A stretch of DNA of 64,000 nt. Origin: Stenopsyche tienmushanensis (taxonomy: Eukaryota; Arthropoda; Insecta; Trichoptera; Stenopsychidae). The stretch spans positions 558,001 to 622,000 of the forward strand of contig WACJ01000074.1 in assembly GCA_008973525.1 (NCBI GenBank), in the 5' to 3' direction. The position numbers were made by a program, and so were the translations under genes. Of the stretch, positions 11,761 through 24,299 are shown piece by piece; the first letter of the stretch is position 1; each line of letters opens with the position of its first letter. The notes below the pieces were generated by a model. The model was not told where the DNA came from. It saw only the letters and a program-made list of their open reading frames with translations, and did not search any database.

Positions 11761-12058
11761 TTATTGAAACTAAATTAAAAAACGGTCATTATAAATCTTA
11801 TCAAAATGTTTCCTTTTTGTATTTTAGAATTCTATGTATTTTCAACATTGATAAGACTTGTCAAGAGAAATTATTTATTTATATGTTTATCTATTACCGA
11901 AGATAATTAGCTTATTGGTATTTCTCGGATTTAACTATGTGTAAAAATATAGGATGCGCATTGTCTTTAAATTTCATAGAATTATTATAGTATAAATGTT
12001 CTCGGAACATTGTGAATGTATTATGATGGTTGTTGTTGAAATCGCTCGAATTTGCTAT

Positions 12059-12222
12059 CGAAAATCGCCCTTTGATACGTTCACCCAGATGACCCTCTGG
12101 GCTTTCCTCAGACCTTCAATATCGAGCGCATGAAGAGGTGAATATGATTCGTGAATATTTGGATATTGAAGGCTCTAGTTTTGCTATGGGCTGCATGTGG
12201 GTGTATTATTATGATAATACAT
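12059..12222 (+). repeat. Non-LTR-like 3' tail repeat, copy B
   Basis: ACGTTCACCCAGATGACCCT, ACCTTCAATATCGAGCG, GAGGTGAATATGA, TGGATATTGAAGG and an ending TTATTATGATAATA match in order the tail at 44755-44970. It is a truncated 3' end without coding sequence. Confidence 0.6.
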
Positions 12223-15200
12223 TAATTAAAGATACAACGAAACAAATCTCATTCAAATCTACAGACAGGATATAACGAACCAAATCTCAATATACCGAAA
12301 TTATGGAAACAGAAAATTATACAAATATGTCAAATATCTTCTTCTATAGCTTACGAAAGCAAAATCTTTATTTTATGAGGCATAACGACTAGGTATTTTT
12401 CTAAATCTTTTCCTTGTGTCATCTTAAAATAAAATAAACCAGTATCTACACAGATATTTTTCCACATTAATCGATAATTTTGTCATCGATATTTTCAAGA
12501 AAGAAGGCTATTTTCAGCATTCAATTGTATTTGTGAAATGCTTAACTTCAAGTGAAGCTATACAAATCACAACATCTATTTTGAAATGAAGTCTATGTGG
12601 TTGTCTTCTTTTCTTGATGAAAACCTGCAAATATATTGATTTATAAAGGGATTAAACGTCTAAAAAATATCTTTTATTTATATTGTGTTTATAAGAATTG
12701 CAAATAATTTATAATTAATATTCCTCCATACAAAGCTAAAATTAAATCAAAATTAATTTTATACATCGTCTGATACTTAGAAGTATTCAAGAATTCTCTT
12801 CAAGAAATTATGTGATTTTATGGTTAATTTTGCCCATTCGTGGTAGATTGTATCCTGTTACGAATCTGTAAGATACCTTGATATGTAGTTATTTACGGAG
12901 CGTTCCCACAGAAGCTCAACTTCCACAGCAAGAAGATAATTAATATCATTTTTTCCACATAAAATACATTAAGAATATTTTGCCAATTTTCAATATTGAC
13001 GGTAAAAATCCATCTGTGGAAGACGCTGATAAATATTATTGTAAAATAACGCAATAAGGTAAAAATGCAAATATTTGAAATAAATAGATTCGTGGTTTTT
13101 AATTCTTGGAAATGGACAGATCTTTCTTGGAAAATCCACACCCATTTTTATACAAGTGCAAAAAATAAAAAATGTAGACAATGATTAATATATATTTTAA
13201 ATTGCCTTTAATTTAAAAAAATGCAATATTAGCTTCTTACTTAGTTCCAACTCAGAGATCTTGAATGCGTTTTGATTTGCATAATATGCAAATAGGTTGA
13301 TTGGTAATTATAAATAATTACAAAGCGAGAAAGACATATTTCATTGGGATTTCCCGTGGAACTGGGACTTTCGAGATGTGGTTCAAATATTAATTTTGAA
13401 TACATGACCTTGTTAAATAAGAGGATAATGAAAAATAGTGCCTTTCTCTTGGTACAAATTATGAATAGATCTATTCAATAGGGTATCGGTTCAACAGTAG
13501 ATCGCTAAGTCGCATTCAAAGCATCGATTTAATGAACTGATTAGATTAAGAATAGCTCCTAAAATCCATAGGATATCGTAGAAGCATCCAAGGATGTATT
13601 GTATTTTTCCTGAAAGTTCGATCATAAAGCTGTCAAAATGTTGTAATGGAAAGGAGTGTTAAATCATGTTAAATTTGTCCAAATCCATGATATTTGAAAA
13701 CGGAAGAAAATAAGGAATTGAAAAGTTTAATGATAACATTCAGAAATGTCATATGGGGATTTTAACACGTGCCAATTAAAAAATTGATTACATCAGAGTC
13801 ATAATCAATTTCACGTTCTTCTTTCTAGCATCATGAATAATATTGTATAAATATATTATGTTCGAAAAAAATGTACGCATATTAAACAGCTTTCGACTAG
13901 TTCCATAATCTCTATAATTCCGGTTTATATTCCGAAATGAAAAACTGTGGCTTATAATATTCAGTACGATTTATTAATACTCGAACTAATCATAAATATA
14001 ATAGACTCATAGTGTTCCAAGAAGTTTTTGAATGCAGTTATTGTATGAAATCTTGCAGTAAAATGCATGCAATATTTATATAAATACATTCAGCAACTGA
14101 TTAGAAGATAAATAAACGAGTATAAATGACTGTTGCCAATGTTGAAATAAATAAAATTCTGAAAAGCAAGAAGAGACAACATTTTGACGAGGAAACTGTT
14201 TAGGATTGCAAGTAACTCAAGACAATTCATGATCTAATTATGACGACAATATGCGCGGGTGCATTGAGGTTTTCCGTAGATCTTGTGTGGTTTCGTGATG
14301 TTTATTGTAGGACAATTCGCTTATTAATTGACTATAAAATTAAAATTATTTTCATGGTTCTTTGACTTTCTTTGAACATTTTTGAACTTTGGGGCTGAGA
14401 AGCAAAAAAAAAACATTTTGAATACATTTCCATTTCAGCTGTATTTTTGAACTGTGAAATTCATTGAATAAGAAGGATGCGGTAACACCAGTTTAATTCC
14501 TGTATTTTATCGAGTGTAAATTTTATGTTATTAGGGTGCGCATTGTCATAAAGCTTTTCATTAGGTTTTCCTTATTTAATCATGCTTGTTGCTTCAATAT
14601 TGTTATTGTTGCGAACGAAAATGAGTAAACATATTGATTAAAAATGTATAGAATAAAATTAATAACTATCAACCAAATTAAATGACTAATTAAATTATTT
14701 TCACCATTTTTGAAATTGACGCACTCTCTTCGGAAACCACAATAATAATTACAAGATAAGATACAATTGTCCTTAATAAGCCTTAGTAGTCTTCTTTGAG
14801 GATAAATTTAATATAGTTTTATCAGCGACCTGAGACTAATGATTACTAATTCAAATTGAGAAGTAAAAACCTGCAATGAGGAAAAATTAAAGCTTTATCC
14901 ATATCACAACGGATTACATTTAAAAACATTCATATGATAGTTGTTTAGAGAAATGCTTTAATATTTTCACTGAATTTTAAGTCACATGATTAAGCAATCG
15001 TACTAATAATTCAATTTTTCGTGAGTTTAAATCTATAGGAGACAGAAGAGAGACCATGACTTTAAAACATATATTCGGAATGAAAAACCATGTCAAAATG
15101 GTTGGCAATAGTCCCATAAAAGGGATTTCTAAAAGCGACCTTAAATCAAGTCAAGTCTTAAAATTATTCCATAAAATTATAGGGAAGAAATAATAAACAA

Positions 15201-16777
15201 TTCTTAATGTTGAAATTACTAATAGTTGGAAAATGAGGTACTGGCCGAAAGAATTAGGTATTTTATTTTTGTTGAGATATCAATTTATTTTCATAATCTT
15301 TAGCATTTGAAAGCACTATGATTGCTGTTTAGACTCATTGTTTTTAATACATCTGGTAAATATCAGGACAAAGATTAGCAAGTGGTGACGATAAGGGGCT
15401 TGTTTTAACTAGGATTTAATACGGGGAGGGATCCGTTACGAGACTACAAGCGGACCGGCGGAAAGAACAAATCTTCCCGCAGGCAAGGCAATATTTTAAG
15501 GCAAGGCAAGGCAATGTTTTAATATAGAGTGTATAAAAAATAGTATATGTGCATCTAACGTAAAGTATCTTCTTGTAAATACATGGATGTTCGGAAAATT
15601 AAATTACACCATTGTTAAACAAAAATCATAGTGCACGTTGTTTCCGCATGCTGTTTATATTATATATCCTTGGGAACACTCAATATAAAATATGGGTTTA
15701 ATAACTTATTAACTTGATATTTTTATATCTTATGAGCTTGTATAAGTACAGTTTCTTTTTATAGATATAAAAAAAGCTGTTTACATCAGCAGATCGGAAT
15801 GAAGCGTTTTTCCATTAAAACAGCACGCTGTTTTATATCCTATTGCCAAACAATCAATTGAATTCGAACCAACTGGCTAAAAAATATATCAAGCTGATCT
15901 CAAATCGCCGATTCAAGTTCAATAACGATCAATTCAAAGGATTTTAGGTAGAATTCTGAAAATGTCTAAAATGGGGCATGAATAATTTCGACGAAATAAA
16001 TAATTGTTATCTTAATTTTTTAAACCGATCTGCTGGCAAATTATTCTAAACATATCGAAGTCTAAGTCTATTTAAAATAAATTATATATAATAGTGTGTG
16101 TACAAAATTTAGCATTTACGAGCGAGTCAAAATATTTTCTAAATGTGAATTTCCATTGAAAAAATTTAATCTTAGATCCAAGCTTCAAAGCGCATCAACA
16201 TATTATAGTTTATTTAGTTTGTGTTTATTTTAATTTAAAATTAGCAAACGTACGTCTACAATTTTCCAGTTAATCGTATTTCAACGAGATTTAATATGTG
16301 TACTTGGAAATAGTATTGTAGTGGTTAGTGGTTACTAATGTAATTTATTGTGGTTAATAAGTGTTTATTTAAGTGTGTAAAAATCTAATTAACGAAGGTG
16401 ATCTAATTTTAATAAGCAAATAACATTTGGCCATCGAAAAATGTTAGGGGTGGTTATTTGGCGATTTGTGGACTTTTTTCTTTCATAAGATAAAAAAAGT
16501 CCACAAATCCACACAAATGATAAATGGATTTAATTGTTGCAACTCCTTTTGTGTAATTTTGTAAATGTGCACTTTTTTTGTAAATTGTGGCTAAATATTT
16601 GTGTAATAGTAATAAACTGAATAAATATTGATTTTTATTAACTAATAGTGTTTTGTATGTACACAATGCAATTAATTTCGTATCGTTCTAATATATAGTT
16701 TTGAACTATCATCAATCAAAATGGAAAGATTGATCTCCAAAAGCGAAAGACTTTTCACTGTGTTGCAGATATATTAT
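12223..16777. other. AT-rich stretch, no gene seen
   Basis: Only short frames without motifs are present (for example minus strand 12893-13181). Around 15416-15525 there is a small GC-richer patch with a few direct copies of AAGGCAAGGCAA. Nothing else is recognised. Confidence 0.45.
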
Positions 16778-17147
16778 AGAAACAGTTTGGAGATCCACTT
16801 GAATGTAATGATTTCAATAAAATCTGCATGGCCATCTTAAGTAGTTATTTTTATTACCCTCCGCGGACTTTATAATCGTCAAATTTCCTATTGAAGAGGC
16901 TGATTTGAGCAGATCTTCAGCTTTGAAATAAATTGGAAGAATGACGAAGATGAATGCCAAAAATTCTGAACGAATTTTACAACAAGAAAACAAAGAGAAA
17001 ATGTATACAAGTACTCATTCAATTCAATTCAGATGCAAAAAAAAAGTTGGTAATGTGTGTAAAAGTGTTATTCCACACATTCACCCAGGTGACCCACTGG
17101 TGGAGCCTCCACAAATAAAACTCGAAGGATATCATGACGTGAATATA
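16778..17147 (+). repeat. Non-LTR-like 3' tail repeat, copy C, split by a mariner
   Basis: 16778-16950 matches 11513-11690 closely (for example AAAATCTGCATGGCCATCTT and CTCCGCGGACTTTATAATC). 17060-17147 (CATTCACCCAGGTGACCC... AAAACTCG) matches the CACCCAG/GGTG part of the tails at 12059 and 44755. A 95-codon frame at 16941-17228 runs through the repeat and is not a gene. The repeat stops exactly where the mariner end begins. Confidence 0.55.
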
Positions 17148-17790
17148 TTAGGATGTCCCAAAAGTTTCTTTCGTTTTCATATTAAGAAAAAAGTAAACAA
17201 TAATTTGTATTACATCAAAGTTTATTGAATAATATATGATCCATTCTGTTCTAATACCTTTCTCCATCTCACCGGAAGCCTCATAATGCCTTCTTGCTAA
17301 AAATTTCCAGGTTTGCTGGCAAATTATTGATCAAGGTACATTTTTATATCATTTTATGAATTAAAATTTTTACCACGTAAAGAATTTTTCATTGAAAGAA
17401 ATAAAAAATAATCTGAAGGGGCAATGTCCGGAGAGTATGGAGGATGAGGTAAAACATCCCGGTCAAATGATAATAATTTATTTCTGACGAGCAAAGACAC
17501 ATGAGGCCTGGCGTTATCGTGATGAAAAACAACGTCTCGTCTGTTCGCTAATTCTGGCCATTTTCTGGCAATTGCATCCTTTAGATTGTTGGAAACAATA
17601 TTTTGTTAAATTGATCGTTTCACCTTGCTGAAGTAGCTCATAATAAACTAACCCCTTTAGTTCCACCAAATACATAGCAAAGCTTTTTTTGGATGTAGGC
17701 CAGGTTTAGCTACAGTTAAAGCTTCTGTACCCTTGGTCCAAGACCGTTTACGTTGGATATTCTCATATCCAACTTAGATATAATTTTAAC
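17148..17790 (-). mobile_element. mariner transposon remnant, 3' half of transposase
   Basis: The end TTAGGATGTCCCAAAAGTTT (17148-17167) is a mariner-style terminal repeat; a close variant stands alone at 21003. On the minus strand FHHDNARPHVSLLV (about 17530-17490) followed by LPHPPYSPDIAPSDYFLFLS is the second and third catalytic aspartate region of mariner transposases. The frame is broken by indels and the N-terminal half is missing, so it is inactive. A 9-bp inverted pair, GTTGGATAT/ATATCCAAC, near 17752-17773 may mark the broken side. Confidence 0.8.
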
Positions 17791-18702
17791 ATTGAAGTAC
17801 GTGTGAAATCGATTCAATTATTTTTAATATGTTTAACATAGCAGCATTTATATTTACGCTTAGCACATGGTTTAAGCAGAGGTTAAAACGGAGTATATTA
17901 AAATTAATCGTTTTTTCAAAGAAAACCCACTCCAATACGCTTTTAGCCCCGTGAGGAAAATTTTACTTAGATAAAATTAATAATGCCTTGATGCATATTT
18001 GAGTTAAGATATGATATTATATGATAAAAAGTATACAAACTTGAAGTATCTTATTCTAAAAGTCGTCCAGCAATAGGCGTCCCACCCAAAGTTGGTTGAT
18101 CATATGACATCGTCCAAATATTGTCCATATATCCTGATCCGAATCACTGATTTGTTATGTTTTATTCCCGAACACTTTTTTTAAGCCCCTATTTTTCGAT
18201 GTAATCTGAGAGATAAGGGAGCAGCTATAGATATAAAATAGCGCCCCTTTTTCGAATGGAAGTATTATCGTCATTGCTGAAGATTAATCAGGAGAGCGTA
18301 GCTCTATGCTATTAGAGAGCGAATGCCTCGTCTTTGTCGTTGGGGTCCCGTTAAAAATCACTTAATTCATAAAAAAATGAATCATTAGCACATTATTACC
18401 ACCGATAAACCGGAAACATGTCGTGGTTTGATAGTCGATAAATTCCGAACCAAGGTGTAAAATATCCTGTTCGAGTCATTCCGGATTTAACGAATAACGT
18501 TTCGAAAATAATGCCCACGACTCATCGGTTTCAATTAAATATGCATTTTGTTTTGATAGAAATATTATAATTATGTTGTTGTCTATACTATATCCTTGTT
18601 CTTTGTTTTATGAAGCAAAACTAATTACACTTCCCTGTTATTTCCAATTGGGCATTTCGATCGATAGGAGCTTTCGACGGTGTCCTTTGCATTCACTTAA
18701 AG
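17791..18702. other. Upstream region of the two-exon growth-factor gene
   Basis: AT-rich, with no clear promoter element. A GC-richer piece at 18285-18350 looks transposon-like but is not assigned. Confidence 0.35.
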
Positions 18703-21700
18703 ATGTCTGACATGACAAAAGTAGTTTTAGCAGTGACGATCAGTTTCGTATTGATGTCTGTGTTGAATTGTCAAATAGTTCAAAATTCACAATACAATAA
18801 CACGCTCTTTAACAACCAGCAGGTGGTACAAGATGCGCAAAATATGAAGTGTCGATTCCCTCAAAAGAGAGCCATAAGTTCTGCTTTATTGCCAGGTAAG
18901 TGCATTTATACTTTTTTTTTCTTCTAAAAATGTATTTGTTTCTATAGATATTTGGATCGTCGGACCAAGTGTTACCAATTTAAAATTAATTAGTTTTGTC
19001 AATTAAAAATATGTTCATTTTTGATTTTGGTACTGTGTGAATTTGGCTCTTCAAAATGTATCTCCATTTTAATCGAAATCATGTCTTTAAATTATGTTTC
19101 AAGTAGATATTTCGGTCATTAAAATACCTCAAATGAAGTTTATATAATTAAGGTCTCGTAAAAAGGAAGGTTGGGTCATAATTACGCCAGAAATATTTGC
19201 TCTGAAAAATTCCCGGCGTTTTACGTATATGCCGAATCTCGTCTAGAGGAATGTTTAAGATCCCCAACCATATTTGTGTGCGAAGTTTTTATAAAAATCG
19301 TGATCTGAGCAGATTCTCGTCTTTTATGACCACCTACTATTCCAAATTATTATACAATGGCGAACGCCATATTTGATGTTCTCCAAACGGTAGATCGGGC
19401 ACAGCAGAAATATGTTGCGGTGATCTCTCTGGACGTCTCGGGGGCGTTCTACAGCGAAAAGTAAGCGATGATTCTCGTCGAGCTTCATGCGAAGCGAGTC
19501 CCGTTCAAACTGGTGGCCCTCGTTAGGTCGTATTTCGAGAACAGATTCCTTGTCGTCCAGGCGGGTGACGAGATCACGGTCAGAAGGCTAAGCATCGATT
19601 GTCCACAGGGCTTGGCTTTTTGTCCATAGGGTTCACGTCTTCGAGTTGTTCGCGTATGGGGACGACCTCACCCTGCTGGTGAAAAAGGACAGATTGAGGG
19701 CCCAAATCGAATCGGCCACATACCTGTTGTCACTTTGGACGAGAGATGCGTTTTCGCGATTCACACTCGCCATTCAGTGACAAAAGGCGCCTTCGGTAGA
19801 ATGACAAGGATCTCGGCTAGCGACTGGGGCGTAAGAAGCTGCCCGCGTTTGATGGCGTATATGGGTTATTCCGTCAGCATCGCTTATGCAGTTGGCGTAT
19901 GGGCCCACAGGATCATCATACAGATGATCTCTAGGATCCTGCTGCGGGAGCAACGGTCACTCCTTGTGCTAGTCACCAAGGCGTTCCGCACCGTATTTAT
20001 TGAGGGACTGCCGGTGCTGTCCGGCGTATTCTTGCTGGATCTGGAGATCCTGCTGAGATCCGTTCATGGACGCTGACCATGTTCTATGGACATATCCGAG
20101 CATGGCGTCCGATTGCGAGGCGCTATTTCGTTGTGTCAGCAGTCTAGAATTTGGACTGGTTGGACACCGAAACCTCTCTGTAATAAATTTGATAGAAAAT
20201 GCATTATTGGGACGTTCTACTACTTCGATATGGTCGTAGAGGCCACCCCAGAGGCCTTTTTTTTTTTCTGTGGGCGAGAAAATCTTCGCAAGACGCCCAG
20301 TGAAGCTGGGCAGTGTAGGATTCACGATTGTTCGGTCGTGCCTGCCCACTAAACCCGCCCTTGTCCTTCTCTGTCCTCCTGGTATTGTTTTCCACATTGC
20401 TTCGGGAGGACAGGTAGTCTGGCCTTAGGTGATTGGCCCTATTCTATTGTTGGAGAGGCTGTTGCGCTCTGCGTCTCTCTCTTTCACTGCCCTCTTTGGC
20501 GCTCAGAATCTCTTCCACGTATTCGCGCCAAAGGTCCCAGTTCTTCTTGCTCTCCATCATGCTGTGGATCATGTTGTTGGCGTTGAGCTCGGCTACCCCG
20601 AGTGCTTGTTTCAGCAATTTCCTCTGGGATGCCCAAGCCTCACAGCTAATGATGGTGTGCTCTGCATCATCGACCTCCGCTTGGCAGTGGTGGCAATTGG
20701 CAGATGTTTCCTTGCCAATCCGCTTTAGGTACGCTCCGAAACATCCATGTCCGGTGAGCGCCTGAGTTAAGCGGTAGGTCGTTTCGCCGTATTTTCTGGC
20801 CCTCCACCGACTTACGACCGGTATAAGTCGGTGGGTCCATCTTCCTTTTGTGGACTGATCCCATCTCTGTTGCCAGGCTTCCTTCAGTTTCTGTTCACGT
20901 TTGTTGCGGTTTTTGGGATCTTCATGGTCCAAGGCCCTCTTTTTTGCTAGGAGGTCCAGCGGCGGGATTCCTGCAATCACGAACCCCAGAGGCCTATAAT
21001 ATTAGGTTGTCCCATAAGTTTCTTTCGAAAATGAACACAGGTCTAATCCCTGCGTTCAGAGCGCAAGTGGCCACAAGTAGTGGAGAAATAACGGTTCCTC
21101 ACAGGATATGATTTTTCAATTTTTCTGTTTTTACACCCTAGCGTGCACTTTTGTTGTACGGGCTGGCATGGTCCCGAATAATGAAGTCAATAAACAGCTC
21201 GGATCAGTGTAGGGCCCCATATTCCAAATTATTAGCGGAGTCGGAAATCATTACCGAGTTGTTACCGTCGACCTATCCTGTTAGTCAAGCTTTTAAAACA
21301 ATGCAATTAAAAAACAAACATGACGACAGTTATGTATGGAAAATACGTATTAGTACAGAGACAATCGATGTTATCATGTTATCACGTCAATCGAGACAAA
21401 CAAATACAAAGTAGTATTCCAGGTTATTTCATACACGATTAAAAGGTCATATTGTATTATGATCCAAGAATGACGAACAAAATTTTTATTGGCATTGCCT
21501 AGACAAATTTCATCCACTCATCCAGCCATGAATTATTTCCATCGAGATTATCTATTAACTAGTTCCTTTCAGAATAGCGCCCCAATATATACATACAATA
21601 TACGGAAAATTAACTTTATCACGGTTCTATGCAATATTATGTACGTACATAGTTGATGTTCTAAAATCGCAAATTCATCTCGGATAATAAATTTCATGGT

Positions 21701-23359
21701 AAAGTATCGTTAAAGAATATACTGATAAATTTTCGATTTATCCCCAACCGCATAGTTATCAACGCTATCTTTAGATAATAATTGTGGCTTTTTTCTTAAA
21801 GCAAAACCGCGGAAAATCCATATTTGGATTATATAAATATAAGCACTTATGTAATGCACGCTGGAAATTATTATGGTCGGGGTTAGTTATAAATGTAAAA
21901 GGCTACACGATCCGATTGAAAACATGATAAGTCTATAGAAAGGGAAAGCTTCGATGATATGAATGCTAATGATATTCAAGGATTACTGCTAGAAAATAAG
22001 ACTGATTAAGCAAATTCGATGAAAATGGCATCTGGAAAGGTCTAGCCTTGGATGAAATATTGGATTTATATTTTTTAAATTAAGATTCTTTCACTGAAAA
22101 AACACACAAGAATATACACATAATAGGCATTTTCAAGATCCAACCGAATAATGTTCTATGAAGGATGCCAATATTTTTTCTCCATTTGAAAGCATACTTT
22201 GAAATACCAAGAAAACTTGAATCATTTGATTTGATTGTATAATTGGTTGATTAGGCTCAATTTTTGGGTTCTCCAAGGCGTTTAATGACTAATTTTATGC
22301 CGGTCGCATTCATGCTTTATTGCTTGGATCATTTGATATTTTATCATTGGGGAATCACAAAATTGCAGTGTGGGAATTCCGACATCGCTTTATTACAAGG
22401 CAGATAATAGATATCGCATATCCTTCCTGCAAGCACGTTCTTTTTGCGACGCTTTGTTGTGAATATTAAAATGTTTATACACGCTAATGTATTGTGTTTA
22501 AATATAACAGGACTTTACAGATCATGGGGAACTTCGATAGGACTTTTCGTGTATTTACATTACAATAAAATTTCGTCCGTTTGTGCGTCCATCGGAACGC
22601 TCACAAATGTAAATGTTATTATGAATGTAACAGGACAGCTAAAAGAACTCGTCATATGACTTCATGTATATACACAAACTTATTTAATACACTGGAAAAA
22701 TTAAATAATATACAGTGATTCACAGAAGTCATGGGACATGTCTTACTATGTGAGTTTTGTTATTTTTTTAAATAGAAATAAACATAGATATTCGTGAAAA
22801 TAATAACATCGAAAATATGCAAAATCTTCAATTGAAGACACGAGAAGAATATTGTGTAGAATGAATGTATCAACACTAAAGCCAAACACATTTGAATTAA
22901 TGTTCAAATTAACGCCAGGAAGATGAAACAAGTCTTGAACTCTGGCCAAATAATATGAAAATAATGAGTCGTATTTAAGATTTATTTCCAGCCTTTTTAA
23001 TATAAGGCATGATATTTGTAACACTTGATTTGACCAACTTTGCAATAATCTTTTTCGAAATATAATATTTAGATTGTAAATTGAATTTCAGAGGGTAACA
23101 GTTTTATTTGCAAATTTCAGGTTTTTCCACCAATGAAATAGTTGCTCCTTCTATGATCGTCCTTCATCGCTGTGCTGATTCAGGATGTTGCGGGCGGATG
23201 CATCAATGCGCTATGAAAAACCAGTCTCAAGTACAAGTTACCTTCTTTGTGTCCGATGCATTAAATCCCAGGTCGACAAAATTCGTCACAATGAATGTTA
23301 CAAATCACACACTTTGCCACTGTGAGATAAACAAACAAAAAAATTGTACAACGTATTAG
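18703..23359 (+). CDS. Secreted PDGF/VEGF-like (Pvf-like) growth factor, two exons
   Basis: Exon 1 is 18703-18895 (donor CCAG|GTAAGT) and exon 2 is 23121-23359 (acceptor TTTCAG|GT), joining in phase 1 to give 143 aa. The N-terminus is a signal peptide (MTKVVLAVTISFVLMSVLNC). The domain starts with MKCRFPQKRAISSALLPG, the intron falls right after this, and exon 2 supplies APSMIVLHRCADSGCCG, then RMHQC, the strand region and the closing HTLCHCEINKQKN. This is the PDGF/VEGF cystine-knot order. The interchain cysteine before VLHRC is methionine, whereas the adjacent pair in GCC is intact. Several N-glycosylation sequons (NQS, NVT, NHT) are present. It has no basic tail or extra domain and is shorter than typical Pvf proteins. 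Its paralog is the intronless gene on the other strand at 8511-8891. Expected role: an extracellular ligand of a Pvr-like receptor. Splice sites are read by eye. Confidence 0.75.
19366..20076 (+). pseudogene. R1-clade reverse-transcriptase remnant inside the growth-factor intron
   Basis: A readable frame gives YVAVISLDVSGAFYSEK, then SYFENRFLVVQAGDE with IDCPQG, after a shift ELFAYGDDLTLLVKK, and finally (19800-20076) ISASDWGVRSCPRLMAYMGY, RSLLVLVTKAFRT and VLSGVFLLDLE. These are RT motifs 3 to 5 and the R1-type C-terminal region in order. Catalytic Y-G-D-D is present but stops and frameshifts kill the ORF. The 113-codon frame at 19735-20076 is part of it. It is GC-richer than the surrounding intron. 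Confidence 0.8.
20240..20990 (-). pseudogene. R1-clade retrotransposon 3' end (C-terminal RT region + 3' UTR)
   Basis: The minus-strand frame 20980-20444 is open for 178 codons. It contains GIPPLDLLAKKRALD, WQQRWDQSTKGRWTHRLIPV, RKYGETTYRLTQALTGHGCF and a CHHC knuckle (ANCHHCQAEVDDAEHTIISC), the hallmark C-terminus of R1-clade ORF2. It then runs into a 3' UTR ending around 20240 with a stem-forming segment and TGCCCACTAAACCC, shared with the copies at 38.04 and 54.56 kb. It lies in opposite orientation next to the RT remnant at 19366, so these are two separate insertions. Confidence 0.85.
21000..21030 (+). repeat. Solo mariner-type end
   Basis: TTAGGTTGTCCCATAAGTTT followed by CTTTCG differs in only a few bases from the end of the mariner at 17148. 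No transposase follows, so it is a truncated or solo terminal repeat in the growth-factor intron. Confidence 0.55.
21031..23120. other. Rest of the growth-factor intron
   Basis: AT-rich. The frames at 21151-21414, 22444-22659 and minus 22746-23045 show no recognisable domain. The first contains LLYGLAWSRIM, faintly RT-like. Nothing else is supported. Confidence 0.4.
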
Positions 23360-23489
23360 GGATAAAGTAAATGGGCGAGCCTTGAAATTATGTATCCAAG
23401 CTCAATTTGTATATACGCTTATTATTTATTAAATATTTATTTTATTTATTTAATGCGACTATTTAAATAACTATGTTTTTTAATATAAA

Positions 23490-23495
23490 AATAAA
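23490..23495 (+). promoter_or_regulatory. Candidate polyadenylation signal AATAAA
   Basis: AATAAA lies about 130 bases after the stop codon of the two-exon growth-factor gene, a sensible 3' UTR length. Confidence 0.4.
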
Positions 23496-23889
23496 TTATG
23501 ATAAAACTGTTTCGAATTTCAATCGTTCGTCTCGCCATATTGTTTACCGACTGTCATTTCAAATGTTTTCATCATGGCCCTGTGAGAAATATTCAATGAA
23601 TGATGTACTCCGATATTCATGTTTCATCCATATAACTCATTCCATTTACTTCTAATTACCCAAGCCCTTTGCTTACCTTATCATGGCTTGCCCAACGAAA
23701 TTGGTGATGAAGGACAAAGTTGACGATTGACCCTTTGGTGTGCAGGTTCAAGGCCTCCCGATTAGACCTTAGGGCATCGGTTTCCATGGTTTGCATGCAT
23801 AATCTTCAATTAGCAAAAATATATTAAAATCAGTGCCATAACATAACTGATGTATCGTCAAAAGGGCCTATCGACAGATCGACCTCGGT

Positions 23890-24180
23890 CTTGTTTCATT
23901 TTTCAAGAGTGTTTCAAGCCAGGTGTCTTTCCTGACTGCTAGAAGAGAGCAACAGCCAGAAGATCCAAAGGCGTATCGGATCATAGTGTTGCTTCCCAGG
24001 CTAGGAAATCTCTGGCTTCAGACCTAGAAAGTCCACCATTGATGCCATCTCTAGTGTGCTATCTATCACAGAATCAATCACCAAACGCTACGCGATTGCG
24101 GTTCTGTTGGATTTTTCGGGAGCTTTTGACAATGCCTGGTGGGCAATGATTATCGTCAAACTAAAATTATCGTCAAACAA
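23890..24180 (+). pseudogene. R1-clade reverse-transcriptase fragment
   Basis: Broken frames give CFKPGVFPDC then, in one open frame from about 24010, GFRPRKSTIDAISSVLSITE and VLLDFSGAFDNAWWAMI, which are RT motifs 2 and 3 as found in R1-clade elements (the SGAFDNAWW box is diagnostic). No downstream RT part follows, so this is a short internal fragment. Confidence 0.75.
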
Positions 24181-24299
24181 GATCACTAATAATATAATTA
24201 AATTACATGGTCTTCGTCAAACATCTGTAAATTCAGTAAAACATAAGTTACACATCCTTATACTGACTCAAAAACGTTACGTTAAACAAATATGATGAA

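Noticed and set aside
19735..20076. Independent 113-aa gene
   Set aside because: The translation is the C-terminal part of an R1-clade reverse transcriptase, continuous with RT motifs upstream.
22717..22745. Solo transposon end CAGTGATTCACAGAAGTCAT
   Set aside because: Resembles a Tc1/mariner end only loosely, and no partner or second copy was found.
8511..23359. Viral origin of the PDGF/VEGF-like genes
   Set aside because: A spliced structure in one copy, insect-like signal peptides and no neighbouring viral genes. Host genes are the simpler reading.
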